Shown one piece after another: positions 1 to 8,433 of a DNA stretch of 64,000 nucleotides (positions are counted from its first letter, which is position 1; every line of letters starts with the position of its first letter). The DNA lies in assembly GCF_041321095.1 (NCBI RefSeq), contig NZ_JBGGWE010000002.1:310001-374000 (forward strand). The letters are read 5' to 3'. Both the position numbers and the translations under genes were made by a program. This DNA is from Fibrella arboris. Lineage in GTDB: Bacteria > Bacteroidota > Bacteroidia > Cytophagales > Spirosomataceae. Below the pieces are notes generated by a model, which saw nothing but the letters and a program-made list of their open reading frames with translations, ran no database searches and was not told the origin of the DNA.

Positions 1-327
1 GATAGCCACGCCGCCTGTACCGTCAGCATTGGTGATACGGTGTAGATGCCCGGCAATTGGAGTCAAACCTGAATAGGTGACAGTATAGCTCAATACACGC
101 GATGTTTGATCGATGCTGCCGGCGAACGTCCCTGTAGCTGTCGATGTGGTCGACGTTGGTTTTTCACTGGCACCGTTTAGGGTAGCCGTCAGCAGAATAG
201 GCTGCTGCACGGGCGTTATGGTCGCAAAACTGGTAGCCGGTGTATTTTGGTAGCAGCTGCTGAGGCCCAGTACGGAGCCAATCAGGAGTGTAGCAGCCAG
301 ACTAAAGCGTTGTCGCGTCGTAAACAT
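1..327 (-). CDS. CHRD-domain lipoprotein (3' end cut by window edge)
   Basis: This is the first 109 codons of a minus-strand gene that continues past the left edge. The start is the ATG at 325-327. The product opens with a lipoprotein signal (hydrophobic stretch ending LGLSSC), so it is probably anchored in the periplasm or outer membrane. A CHRD-type repeat follows: NGASEKPTSTTSTATGTF, then SRVLSYTVTYSGL and the AGHLHR motif. CHRD domains are beta-rich modules named from chordin; their role in bacteria is not established. It is a paralogue of the two genes upstream (472-1284 and 1474-1959), which run in the same direction. Confidence 0.85.
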   Translation of the reverse strand, partial: MFTTRQRFSLAATLLIGSVLGLSSCYQNTPATSFATITPVQQPILLTATLNGASEKPTSTTSTATGTFAGSIDQTSRVLSYTVTYSGLTPIAGHLHRITNADGTGGVAI

Positions 328-415
328 GGTTGTATTGATTTGGTTGATCACGGCTAAATAAGCAGAAATACACCGAAAATGTTACAGGTCCCCCTGCTCA
401 TTCTTGTGAATGGTA

Positions 416-461
416 GACCCACAACAGTCTCGGTAGCTGAAAAGCGAGGCTGCTGTGGGTC
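416..461 (-). terminator. Hairpin downstream of the two-domain CHRD gene
   Basis: Two 17-nt arms (416-432 and 445-461) pair with two mismatches around a 12-nt loop. The hairpin begins 11 bases past the stop codon of the minus-strand CHRD gene. No clear T-run follows on the minus strand, so it may be a weak terminator or an mRNA 3'-end stabiliser. Confidence 0.5.
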
Positions 462-471
462 ACCATCGAGG

Positions 472-1284
472 TTACTTAATATCCCCACGGATCTCCCCGG
501 CAGGGAAGGCAGTCGTATGCAAATTGGCATAATAGAAGCCGTTGAACAGGCTATCGACCCGGCCGTTCGTGGTCAGGGTGGCCGTTCCGATAATTGGGGA
601 TACCAGGCTGGCGAAGGGGATTTCAACACCGCCCGTACCATTGGCTGCGGTTACGCGGTGTAGATGACCGGCTGTTGGGGTTAAGCCTGAATACGTAACG
701 GTATAGCTGAGTACCCGTGTGGCCGGATCAATGACGCCAGCGAACGTACCTGCGGCAGCCGACGTGTTCGACGCGGGCTTTTCGCTTGCTCCATTAATCG
801 TTGCGTTTAGTTTAACCGGTCCGCTTACCCGTACATTTCCCCGAATTTCACCACCCGGATAGGCCGTGGTGTGCAGGTTGGCGTAATAAAACCCGTTGAG
901 CAGACTATCAACTTTCCCAACCGTACTGATGGTGGTTGTTCCAATAATGGGCGAGGCTAAGCTCGCAAAGGGAACATCAACGCCCCCCGTACCGTTGGCA
1001 GCCGTAACCCGATGGAGGTGCCCGGCCGTTGGTGTAAGGCCAGCATACGTCAGTGTGTAACTGAGCACCCGTGAGGCGCGGTCTAGCTGCCCAACAAACG
1101 TACCCGTGGCCGCCGAAGTGGCCGATGTCGGTTTTTCGCCAGCGCCCGAGAGGGTAGACACCAGTTGAATCGGCGGGTCCGGCGTAACAACCACAGGGGT
1201 GGTGTCAGTATTCTTACAGGCAGTGAATAAGGTACCAGCTGAAGCCAGGACAACCAGTGCCAACCGTGTAGATTTAAGCGTCAT
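472..1284 (-). CDS. Lipoprotein with two CHRD domains
   Basis: The product is 270 aa with a lipoprotein signal (LFTACKN). Two tandem copies of a ~115-residue CHRD module follow. Each has the same order: NGASEKP or GAGEKPTSATSAATGTF, SRVLSYT.TY.GLTPTAGHLHRVTAANGTGGV, P(F)ASL.SPIIGT, then FYYANLHTTA(Y/F)P.GEIRG. The tight similarity of the two halves points to an internal duplication. The protein is probably exported and membrane-anchored. The molecular function of bacterial CHRD proteins is unknown to me. It lies between two single-domain paralogues, making a small family cluster. Confidence 0.85.
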   Translation of the reverse strand: MTLKSTRLALVVLASAGTLFTACKNTDTTPVVVTPDPPIQLVSTLSGAGEKPTSATSAATGTFVGQLDRASRVLSYTLTYAGLTPTAGHLHRVTAANGTGGVDVPFASLASPIIGTTTISTVGKVDSLLNGFYYANLHTTAYPGGEIRGNVRVSGPVKLNATINGASEKPASNTSAAAGTFAGVIDPATRVLSYTVTYSGLTPTAGHLHRVTAANGTGGVEIPFASLVSPIIGTATLTTNGRVDSLFNGFYYANLHTTAFPAGEIRGDIK

Positions 1285-1410
1285 AATTGATTGTGAGTAA
1301 ACGTGAAAAAGCCGAAGCTAATCCAGGTACGTAGTTACTTGCCAAAAGGATGCTTCGGGTACCCAATAAGTTGTCAACTATTTTTACTCACGCGGTTCCG
1401 ATGACTACAT

Positions 1411-1445
1411 AAAAAAACTGGCGACCTCTTTATTGAGGGCGCCAG
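1411..1445 (-). terminator. Rho-independent terminator of the 1474-1959 gene
   Basis: An inverted repeat of 11-nt arms (1418-1428 and 1435-1445, one mismatch) lies 28 bases past the stop codon on the minus strand. Seven consecutive T residues follow on that strand (A-run at 1411-1417). This is the classic intrinsic terminator arrangement. Confidence 0.8.
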
Positions 1446-1473
1446 CGGGGCAATAGACATCCAATCAGACCGG

Positions 1474-1959
1474 TTACTGCCGCACCACGTTTCCACGAAT
1501 GGCTCCGTTCGGATAATCATTTGTGTGAATATTCGCGTAATAAAAGCCGTTCTTCATGCTATCGACCCTAGCCTGTGTTAGGGTGGGCGTCGTTCCGATA
1601 ATCGGCGATGTCAAGGAGGCAAAAGGTATTTCAGGCGCAGGATTCACGCCATTCACACCCGCCGCATCACCCGGTATAACCCGGTGCAAATGGCCGGCTG
1701 TCACTGACGACGACGTAGGAAAACCGGCATAAGTAACGGTATAACTCATTACCCGACTTGTCTCATCGAGGTTGCCAACGAACGTACCTGTCGCTGGTGA
1801 GGTAGTAGACGTCGGTTTTTCGCTGGCCCCGTTTAGGGTAGCCGTAAACCGGGTGGTAGTCGGCGTCGTTACCGGATTGTTGTCATTCTTACACGCTGTA
1901 AAGGTAAGTCCTACGGCAAGCAAAGCTGACACGGACAGGAGAGCTGTCTTGTTTTTCAT
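1474..1959 (-). CDS. Single-domain CHRD lipoprotein
   Basis: The product is 161 aa. A lipoprotein signal (GLTFTACKND) is followed by one CHRD module with the family pattern NGASEKPTSTTSPATGTF, SRVMSYTVTYAG, TAGHLHRV, PFASLTSPIIGT and FYYANIHTNDYPNGAIRG. Compared with the neighbouring paralogues there is an insertion around VIPGDAAGVNGVNPAP. It is the upstream-most member of the three-gene CHRD cluster and has its own terminator, so it is probably a separate transcript. It is likely a surface or periplasmic lipoprotein of unknown function. Confidence 0.85.
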   Translation of the reverse strand: MKNKTALLSVSALLAVGLTFTACKNDNNPVTTPTTTRFTATLNGASEKPTSTTSPATGTFVGNLDETSRVMSYTVTYAGFPTSSSVTAGHLHRVIPGDAAGVNGVNPAPEIPFASLTSPIIGTTPTLTQARVDSMKNGFYYANIHTNDYPNGAIRGNVVRQ

Positions 1960-2158
1960 ACGTCAATAAATGAGTTAGTTAATTAATTAGTTAATCTACA
2001 GACTTACTTATGTAATCTGTTGCCTGGTAAACGGCTCGTTCGTGGCTTATGGTGTTTAAAAAAGTGTGAATATGAGCCAACGGCCCTTGCAGACCGGCCT
2101 AAAAAGCCGCTTGTAAAGACTCATTCAGAGAATATTTCCAAGACGAACGAGAATCACC

Positions 2159-2166
2159 TAATTTTG
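2159..2166 (+). promoter_or_regulatory. Candidate -7 promoter box for aconitase
   Basis: TAATTTTG matches the Bacteroidota -7 consensus TAnnTTTG. It lies 86 bases before the aconitase ATG. No clear -33 element was identified. Confidence 0.4.
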
Positions 2167-2251
2167 GCGCAACAATTGGAATGAATGCCTGCAATTCGTT
2201 GGTTATTCCTGTGTATCCCCTTATTCAGTAATCGTTATCTCTTTTTTTATT

Positions 2252-4519
2252 ATGGCTTTTGACCTAGATATGATTCAGCACGTGTACGCCCAATTAGGCG
2301 AGCGTGTCGAAGCAGCCCGGCAGGCAGTCGGCAAACCCCTGACGTTGTCGGAGAAAATTTTATACACGCACCTGTCGTCGGGTTCGGCTACCCAGTCTTT
2401 CGAGCGGGGCAAAGCCTACGTTGATTTCGCGCCCGACCGGGTGGCCATGCAGGATGCAACGGCCCAGATGGCCCTGTTGCAATTCATGCAGGCTGGTCGG
2501 CCAAAGGTTGCGGTCCCTTCAACGGTACACTGCGACCACCTGATCCAGGCCGAGGTTGGTGCTACCACCGACTTAGCCACGGCCAACAGCAAAAACAAAG
2601 AGGTTTACGATTTTCTGGCATCTATCTCTAACAAATACGGCATCGGTTTCTGGAAACCGGGCGCTGGGATCATTCACCAGGTGGTGATTGAAAACTACGC
2701 GTTTCCCGGAGGTATGATGATCGGTACCGACTCGCACACACCAAACGCGGGGGGTCTGGGTATGATCGCCATTGGTGTAGGGGGCGCTGATGCCTGCGAC
2801 GTCATGGCAGGTTTGCCCTGGGAGTTGAAAATGCCAAAACTGATTGGGGTTAAGCTAACCGGCAAACTGTCGGGCTGGGCCTCGGCCAAAGACGTTATTC
2901 TCCGGGTAGCCGGTATTCTGACCGTAAAAGGCGGAACAGGCTGCATCGTTGAATATTTCGGTGAAGGGGCAGAAAGCTTGTCAGCCACTGGCAAAGGCAC
3001 GATCTGCAACATGGGCGCTGAGATTGGGGCGACTACCTCCATCTTCGCCTATGATGAGAAAATGGCCGATTACCTGCGGGCGACGAGCCGGGCCGACATT
3101 GCGGCGGCGGCTGAAGCCGTGAAACAACACCTGCGGGCCGATGACGAAGTCTATGCCGACCCAGCTACCTACTATGATCAGTTGATCGAAATCGACCTGA
3201 ACACGCTGGAACCGCACATCAACGGCCCGTTCACGCCCGACCTCGCCTGGCCGCTGTCGAACTTCGCCAAAGCGGTCAAAGAAAATAACTGGCCCGAGAA
3301 ACTGGATGTGGGCCTGATTGGCTCATGCACCAACTCCAGCTACGAAGACATGACCCGCGCCGCCTCGATTGCCGCGCAGGCTGCCACCAAAAACCTCAAA
3401 ACCAAATCGGAATACACGGTTACGCCCGGTTCTGAACTGGTTCGGTTCACGGCCCAGCGCGATGGGCTGCTGACTACGTTCGAAAGCATTGGCGGTGTGG
3501 TACTGGCCAACGCCTGTGGTCCCTGCATCGGACAATGGGCCCGTCACATGGACGATCCTACCCGTAAGAACTCGATCATCACGTCGTTCAACCGGAACTT
3601 CGCCAAGCGGAACGATGGTAACGCCAGCACGCACGCCTTCGTGGCCTCGCCCGAGATCGTTACGGCCCTGGCCATCGCCGGTGACCTGACGTTCAACCCA
3701 ATGACCGATACCCTGACCAACGAAGCCGGCGAGCAGGTAATGCTCGACGAGCCACAGGGCATCGAGCAACCGGTGAAAGGGTACGCCGTTGACGACGCCG
3801 GTTATCAGGCTCCCGCCGCAGACGGGTCAGGGGTACAGATCGCCGTATCGCCAACCTCAGATCGGCTGCAATTACTAGAGTCATTCCCGGCCTGGGAAGG
3901 TACGGACCTGAGCGGTCTGAAACTGCTGATCAAAGCAAAAGGCAAATGCACGACCGACCATATTTCAATGGCTGGTCCCTGGCTGAAGTTCCGGGGTCAC
4001 CTCGACAATATCTCGAACAACATGCTGATCGGCGCGGTGAACTTCTACACGGAGAAAACCAACGCGGTGAAGAACCAACTGACGGGCGAGTATGGCGAAG
4101 TGCCTGCCGTACAGCGTGCCTACAAAGCGTCCGGGATCGGTTCGGTAGTGGTCGGTGACGAAAACTACGGTGAGGGTTCTTCACGGGAACACGCGGCCAT
4201 GGAGCCTCGCTTCCTGGGTGTTCGGGCCATTCTGGTTCGGTCGTTTGCCCGAATTCACGAAACCAACCTGAAAAAGCAGGGCATGCTGGCGTTAACATTC
4301 GCTAATCCTGCCGACTATGATAAGATCCAGGAAGACGACACGTTCGACATCAAAGGCTTGACTACGTTTGCGCCCGGTCAGCAACTGACGGTTGTGCTGC
4401 ACCACGCCGACGGGTCGACCGACGAATTCCCGGTAAACCATACCTATAACCAAGGTCAGATTGAGTGGTTTAAAGCGGGCTCAGCCCTGAACCTGATCAA
4501 GATGCAGGTGCAGGCGTAA
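2252..4519 (+). CDS. acnA: Aconitate hydratase
   Basis: Aconitase interconverts citrate and isocitrate in the TCA cycle in the cytosol, using a [4Fe-4S] cluster. The 755-aa length fits the mitochondrial-type aconitases common in Bacteroidota. Visible motifs are GTDSHTPNAGGLG, the cluster cysteine in SCTNSS, the paired cysteines in NACGPCIGQW, SFNRNFAKRNDGN, and the swivel-domain signature YGEGSSREHAAMEPR. The reading frame is intact. It is monocistronic, with a box upstream and a strong terminator after it. The symbol follows common usage; this clade could equally be labelled acn. Confidence 0.96.
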   Translation: MAFDLDMIQHVYAQLGERVEAARQAVGKPLTLSEKILYTHLSSGSATQSFERGKAYVDFAPDRVAMQDATAQMALLQFMQAGRPKVAVPSTVHCDHLIQAEVGATTDLATANSKNKEVYDFLASISNKYGIGFWKPGAGIIHQVVIENYAFPGGMMIGTDSHTPNAGGLGMIAIGVGGADACDVMAGLPWELKMPKLIGVKLTGKLSGWASAKDVILRVAGILTVKGGTGCIVEYFGEGAESLSATGKGTICNMGAEIGATTSIFAYDEKMADYLRATSRADIAAAAEAVKQHLRADDEVYADPATYYDQLIEIDLNTLEPHINGPFTPDLAWPLSNFAKAVKENNWPEKLDVGLIGSCTNSSYEDMTRAASIAAQAATKNLKTKSEYTVTPGSELVRFTAQRDGLLTTFESIGGVVLANACGPCIGQWARHMDDPTRKNSIITSFNRNFAKRNDGNASTHAFVASPEIVTALAIAGDLTFNPMTDTLTNEAGEQVMLDEPQGIEQPVKGYAVDDAGYQAPAADGSGVQIAVSPTSDRLQLLESFPAWEGTDLSGLKLLIKAKGKCTTDHISMAGPWLKFRGHLDNISNNMLIGAVNFYTEKTNAVKNQLTGEYGEVPAVQRAYKASGIGSVVVGDENYGEGSSREHAAMEPRFLGVRAILVRSFARIHETNLKKQGMLALTFANPADYDKIQEDDTFDIKGLTTFAPGQQLTVVLHHADGSTDEFPVNHTYNQGQIEWFKAGSALNLIKMQVQA

Positions 4520-4545
4520 GGCCATTTTCAGCTTTATTGATCATG

Positions 4546-4578
4546 AGGCCCCAACTATGGTTAGTTGGGGCCTTTTTT
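4546..4578 (+). terminator. Intrinsic terminator after aconitase
   Basis: Perfect 12-nt arms (4546-4557 and 4562-4573) with a 4-nt loop, then a run of six T residues. It lies 27 bases past the aconitase stop. Its position also rules out the long upstream extension of the following ORF. Confidence 0.9.
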
Positions 4579-4685
4579 CTGCCAGTCGCCCCGACTGGCC
4601 AGTACTGGCTGAGTCCTTAACTAACCTTCATGTAATTCATACGGGTAACGTACCTGAATTGATCCGGGCTTCCGATTTTTGCAGT

Positions 4686-5672
4686 ATGAAACAAGTTCTC
4701 GTTCTATTCCTGCTGCTGACAGGATTCAGCACGCACGCGCAGGTACTCCGGCAGAGGACCGTCAAGTTGATGGGGAGCCGCTTTGATATTACCCTTGTTG
4801 CCGCCGATTCGCTGACAGCCGAACAAAACATCGACACCGTTATTGCCGAGGTGACGCGGATCGAGAACCTGATCTCTGACTGGAAATCAGATACACAAAT
4901 TTCTCAGGTCAACAAAAAGGCGGGTATTGCCCCCGTCAGGGTCGACCCTGAAGTGTTTGCCCTGACAGAACGTGCACTCCATTTCTCCAACATCACAAAC
5001 GGAGCCTTTGACATCAGCTTTGCGGCGATGGATCGGATCTGGAAATTCGACGGGTCAATGACAGAAATGCCCAGTCCGCAGGCCGTAAAGAAATCGGTTG
5101 ACAAGGTCGGCTATCAACATATCGTGCTGGACCGGGCGAAATCGACCATTTTTCTCCGTCGCAAAGGCATGAAGATCGGCTTTGGTGCCCTTGGCGAAGG
5201 CTATGCCGCCGACCGGTGCCGCGATATGATGCTGGCGAGGGGCATCAAGGCCGGCATTGTGAACGGCTCTGGCGATATGAGCACCTGGGGCAAACGTCCC
5301 GACGGACGGACCTGGGCAGTGGGTATTACCAATCCGCTCCAAAAAGATACGGTATTTGCGGTGGTCCCTTTACGGAAAAGCGCGGTCGTTACGTCCGGGA
5401 GTTACGAGAAGTTTGTGGTGTTCAACGGCAAACGGTATGCGCACATCATCAACCCGAAAACGGGCTACCCGGCTACCGGCCTGAGCAGTGTCACGGTCTT
5501 TGGCCCCAGCGCTGAAACAGCCAATGGTTTCAGCACCTCCCTGATGGTGCTAGGCAGGGAAGCCGGCCTGAAGCTGATCAGAAAATACCCGGAATACACC
5601 TACATCCTGATCACCGACACGGGTCAGGTGTTGTCGTCCCGTAGTTTGAAACTAGAACAGCATAGGTTGTAG
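4686..5672 (+). CDS. apbE: FAD:protein FMN transferase (ApbE family)
   Basis: ApbE enzymes attach FMN covalently, through a phosphoester bond, to Ser/Thr in exported redox proteins. The 328-aa product has a signal peptide (MKQVLVLFLLLTGFSTHAQ), so it acts outside the cytosol. Family motifs are MGSRFDI near the N-terminus, the GALGEGYAADRC stretch, VNGSGDM, and HIINPKTGYPA near the C-terminus. I chose the ATG at 4686 because the upstream extension would run through the aconitase terminator. A TTTTTG box ends 4 nt before this ATG, so the mRNA may be leaderless. It converges with the PepSY reductase gene, and the DUF2271-like protein nearby is a candidate substrate. Confidence 0.92.
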   Translation: MKQVLVLFLLLTGFSTHAQVLRQRTVKLMGSRFDITLVAADSLTAEQNIDTVIAEVTRIENLISDWKSDTQISQVNKKAGIAPVRVDPEVFALTERALHFSNITNGAFDISFAAMDRIWKFDGSMTEMPSPQAVKKSVDKVGYQHIVLDRAKSTIFLRRKGMKIGFGALGEGYAADRCRDMMLARGIKAGIVNGSGDMSTWGKRPDGRTWAVGITNPLQKDTVFAVVPLRKSAVVTSGSYEKFVVFNGKRYAHIINPKTGYPATGLSSVTVFGPSAETANGFSTSLMVLGREAGLKLIRKYPEYTYILITDTGQVLSSRSLKLEQHRL

Positions 5673-5706
5673 TTGACCCCGTCCTGGCGCCTGTCAACGT
5701 CTATAC

Positions 5707-7896
5707 TCAATAGCAGTCCATCAGAATCTGGCTGTGCGACTGGTAATGGCTGACGGGCTGGCCCAGCTTTGTCTGACAAATGGTTTCGAGGAGGTCAAGA
5801 ACGTCCTTCTGCATGGCCAGCGACCCGCATATCATCACAACGCCGTTTGTCCTGAGCACCGTAGCCACAAAATCAGCGTCGTGGGCAAGCAGTTCGCTGA
5901 CGTACTGCCTATTCCCTTCCCGGGAGTAGGCTACGTGTAGGGTCGCAAGCTGTTTAGCGGCCTTGCTTTTTTCCAGAAAGCCCCGATACATCTCAAACGA
6001 GGTACGTTGCCGAAAACCGCAGTACAAATGGCAGGCTGTCTGCTGGTTATTCTGGCTGATCATGCCCAAAAACGGGGCGATGCCCGTACCATTGGCGATC
6101 ATGACCACCACCGGCGCTTTTTTCGGAAAGTGGAAATGGGCATTAGTGATAATTCGAGCCTGGATCACTTCACCGGGCGTCAGCCTGTGCAGGTAGCTGG
6201 AGCCTAGTCCATCAGGGTGCAGTCTGACACTGAGCTGAAGCTCTTTGTCCAGTACACCAATCGAGTATAGCCGTTCGCGGTGGTCATTGGCCGGGTAAAT
6301 AGCCAGTAAATCCCCCGACGTAACGTTTCGCCGGCGTTCTGGCCGCACCTTAACCTGAAACGTGCCATCTGGCTCTGTGGTGTGCGTGTTGCTGACTACG
6401 GTCAGTGTGTCGAAACGGGGGGCTGGTGTGTTATCGGATAACACCGGTAGAAGACGGTCGGTCTGTTGCGACCAGGCTTCTGCCCACAAGCTGAATTCGG
6501 CGGGCGACCGATCATTCACCGTATGTATATCGACCAGCGGAACAGCCCATGATTGCTGGCTCAGAAGTTTATTCACCTCAAAGGCAAACTGGCAAAAATC
6601 AGGATAAGCACGCGACCCGAATCCCACCACCGAATACCGGACAGGCTGCGCCTGCGGCGTTTTTTCCAGCAGAGAGGCAAACCGTTGCGCGTTTGTCGGT
6701 GCGTCGCCAAGTCCGTAGGTAGCGGTCAGTACAAGCAGGTGATCCGCTTTAGGAAAAGCTGTGTAGTTGTTCAGTTCGGTCAGAAACGATTTCTCGCCCT
6801 GTTTCAGCAGCTGTTGATGAACAAACTGTGCGAACCGGTAGGTGCTTCCATTTTCAGAGCCGACCAAAATAATGAACCGGCTCTCGTCGGCTGAGTAGTT
6901 GTTTTTTACGCGGTTCCTCAACCGTTTCCAGGTGATGGCAAACCCCGAATAGATAAAAAACAGAATGTTGCCCGACGCAATGGCCAGAACGATAGCCCAG
7001 ATACCACTTGCCCGCCCGGTGTGCAGATCCAGGCTCAGGTTGGTCAGCAATTCAGCGGTTGGATATCGGTTTTCGCTCAGGACGTCTCCCGTTAGCTGAT
7101 TGACCGTTATTTCGCGGTCCTTAAGTTTCAGCGTGTAATAGTCTTCCGGGTCTTCCGAAAATGGAAATTCAATGGATTGCACCTCCGCCAGCTTTGTGTT
7201 TCTGAACACCGCAAAGTCGGCTGGTTTTCGCTGGGGTAGCGACCGGATAGCATCAACGTCGATTGTTGGGGAGCTCTTCTCCGTTTTGATCAGGCCAAAG
7301 CGGGCCAGTGAGAGATACGTACCTGAGAGAGCGATGAGTAGGATAGGAACCAGCGATAACCGGCCCAGTACAACATGGTAATACTGAGCAAAATTGTCGC
7401 GGACGATCCGGGTGAAGAATCGTTTCACCCCCCGTTGCCGCTGAATGATCAGCATAGTGCCCGACACGGTGATCAGCAGGAGCAGAAAGGCCGTTAGTCC
7501 AATAAAAAACCGACCGGCTTCGTGCAGAAACAGCGACCGGTGCAGCGCCGTTACCCACTCAAAGAATTCACTTTGTTTGGTTGGCACGCCCAACTGCTTG
7601 CCCGTCTGCGGATCAACGTAAGCGGTCAGGGGCTTACCCTCAGCATCATTCCCTTTGATCTGTACAAACTGGTTGGCATCAACGCTCAACTCACTGAGTT
7701 CCGTGACGTTTTTTTTCAGTACAGGCAGCGTCTGGGCCAGTGTAAGCTGGTCGAAATTGTCGACCCGGTAGGGTTGAAGCTTCTGCGATACAGGGTCGAA
7801 CGCCAGAATGATACCCGTTACAGCGGCAAGGGTCAATAAAAGAAAAGAAGATACAGCCAGGGCTAAGTGGCTGTATCTCCAGACAGAAATGGTCAT
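5707..7896 (-). CDS. PepSY membrane protein fused to flavodoxin and NADPH reductase domains
   Basis: This 729-aa protein joins a PepSY-type membrane module to a sulfite-reductase-like flavoprotein. Residues 1-330 hold about four membrane helices with PepSY-like soluble parts. Histidines in RYSHLALAV, TALHRSLFLHEAGR, QYYHVVLG and LDLHTGRASG are possible haem ligands. Residues ~340-480 form a flavodoxin domain (LVGSENGSTYRFAQF). An FAD domain (RERLYSIG) and an NAD(P)H domain (IANGTGIAPF, YCGFRQRTSFEMY, ICGSLAMQKDV) complete it. The inferred route is cytosolic NADPH to FAD to FMN to membrane haem to a periplasmic acceptor. It is the last gene of a minus-strand operon after the DUF2271-like gene and a siderophore receptor. 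That suggests reductive release of iron. Confidence 0.85.
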   Translation of the reverse strand: MTISVWRYSHLALAVSSFLLLTLAAVTGIILAFDPVSQKLQPYRVDNFDQLTLAQTLPVLKKNVTELSELSVDANQFVQIKGNDAEGKPLTAYVDPQTGKQLGVPTKQSEFFEWVTALHRSLFLHEAGRFFIGLTAFLLLLITVSGTMLIIQRQRGVKRFFTRIVRDNFAQYYHVVLGRLSLVPILLIALSGTYLSLARFGLIKTEKSSPTIDVDAIRSLPQRKPADFAVFRNTKLAEVQSIEFPFSEDPEDYYTLKLKDREITVNQLTGDVLSENRYPTAELLTNLSLDLHTGRASGIWAIVLAIASGNILFFIYSGFAITWKRLRNRVKNNYSADESRFIILVGSENGSTYRFAQFVHQQLLKQGEKSFLTELNNYTAFPKADHLLVLTATYGLGDAPTNAQRFASLLEKTPQAQPVRYSVVGFGSRAYPDFCQFAFEVNKLLSQQSWAVPLVDIHTVNDRSPAEFSLWAEAWSQQTDRLLPVLSDNTPAPRFDTLTVVSNTHTTEPDGTFQVKVRPERRRNVTSGDLLAIYPANDHRERLYSIGVLDKELQLSVRLHPDGLGSSYLHRLTPGEVIQARIITNAHFHFPKKAPVVVMIANGTGIAPFLGMISQNNQQTACHLYCGFRQRTSFEMYRGFLEKSKAAKQLATLHVAYSREGNRQYVSELLAHDADFVATVLRTNGVVMICGSLAMQKDVLDLLETICQTKLGQPVSHYQSHSQILMDCY

Positions 7897-7919
7897 AAAT
7901 GAAGCCGGCCGCTGGCAAT

Positions 7920-8429
7920 TCAGTTGCTGGTGTTAGGGCTGAAGCGCACGTAACGGATATAGCCTGTGCCTTCATTTTTAGCGGAAAGAGCCGTTGTCGT
8001 TAACGGAATTTCCAGGTCTTTCACGTAATACGGCTTGTCTTCTACCGCGCTCTCGAACCGAAGTTTGTAATCCTTATCCATTTTTGCGCTTTCGATCTCC
8101 AGCACGGTAACGCTGCGATCGCCCCCCGCCACCGATGCGCCGGTGATGGCACTGATGTCAGTTCGTTTTTTGGCATAAGCCTTATGCCACTCCTTCACAT
8201 CCGGGTACCATTTTTTGTTGGAACCGAGCACATACAGCGTTTTGTCGTAAGCCCCCTTTCCATTGATCAGCGACACCACGATATAGGCACCCTCGCCCAT
8301 ATAATTGGTCATCTGGATCATACACTTATACTTGGTGGTACCCGACTGCTGGGCTACGGAAGCTGATGGACTGGCAACCGTTAGGGCCAGGGCCAGCACC
8401 AGCAAGCCAATTTTATGCGAACAAGACAT
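7920..8429 (-). CDS. DUF2271-like periplasmic protein, possible flavinylation target
   Basis: The product is 169 aa with a signal peptide (about residues 1-26, ending SVAQQ). The remainder is a compact beta-rich domain of DUF2271 type, with GAYIVVSLINGKGAYDKTLY and WYPDVKEWHKAY. D91 and T96-G97-A98-S99 form a D....TGAS stretch. It resembles the D..[S/T]GAT sequence recognised by ApbE, although the Asp spacing is two residues longer. The gene sits 23 nt before the PepSY reductase gene and 4 nt after the ankyrin gene, so the three are probably co-transcribed. I infer that it receives electrons in the periplasm. Covalent FMN is a hypothesis. Confidence 0.7.
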   Translation of the reverse strand: MSCSHKIGLLVLALALTVASPSASVAQQSGTTKYKCMIQMTNYMGEGAYIVVSLINGKGAYDKTLYVLGSNKKWYPDVKEWHKAYAKKRTDISAITGASVAGGDRSVTVLEIESAKMDKDYKLRFESAVEDKPYYVKDLEIPLTTTALSAKNEGTGYIRYVRFSPNTSN

Positions 8430-8433
8430 ATAC

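Noticed and set aside
4557..4685. 43-codon N-terminal extension of ApbE
   Set aside because: The extension runs through the aconitase terminator and lacks a signal peptide, while the ATG at 4686 gives a clear one.
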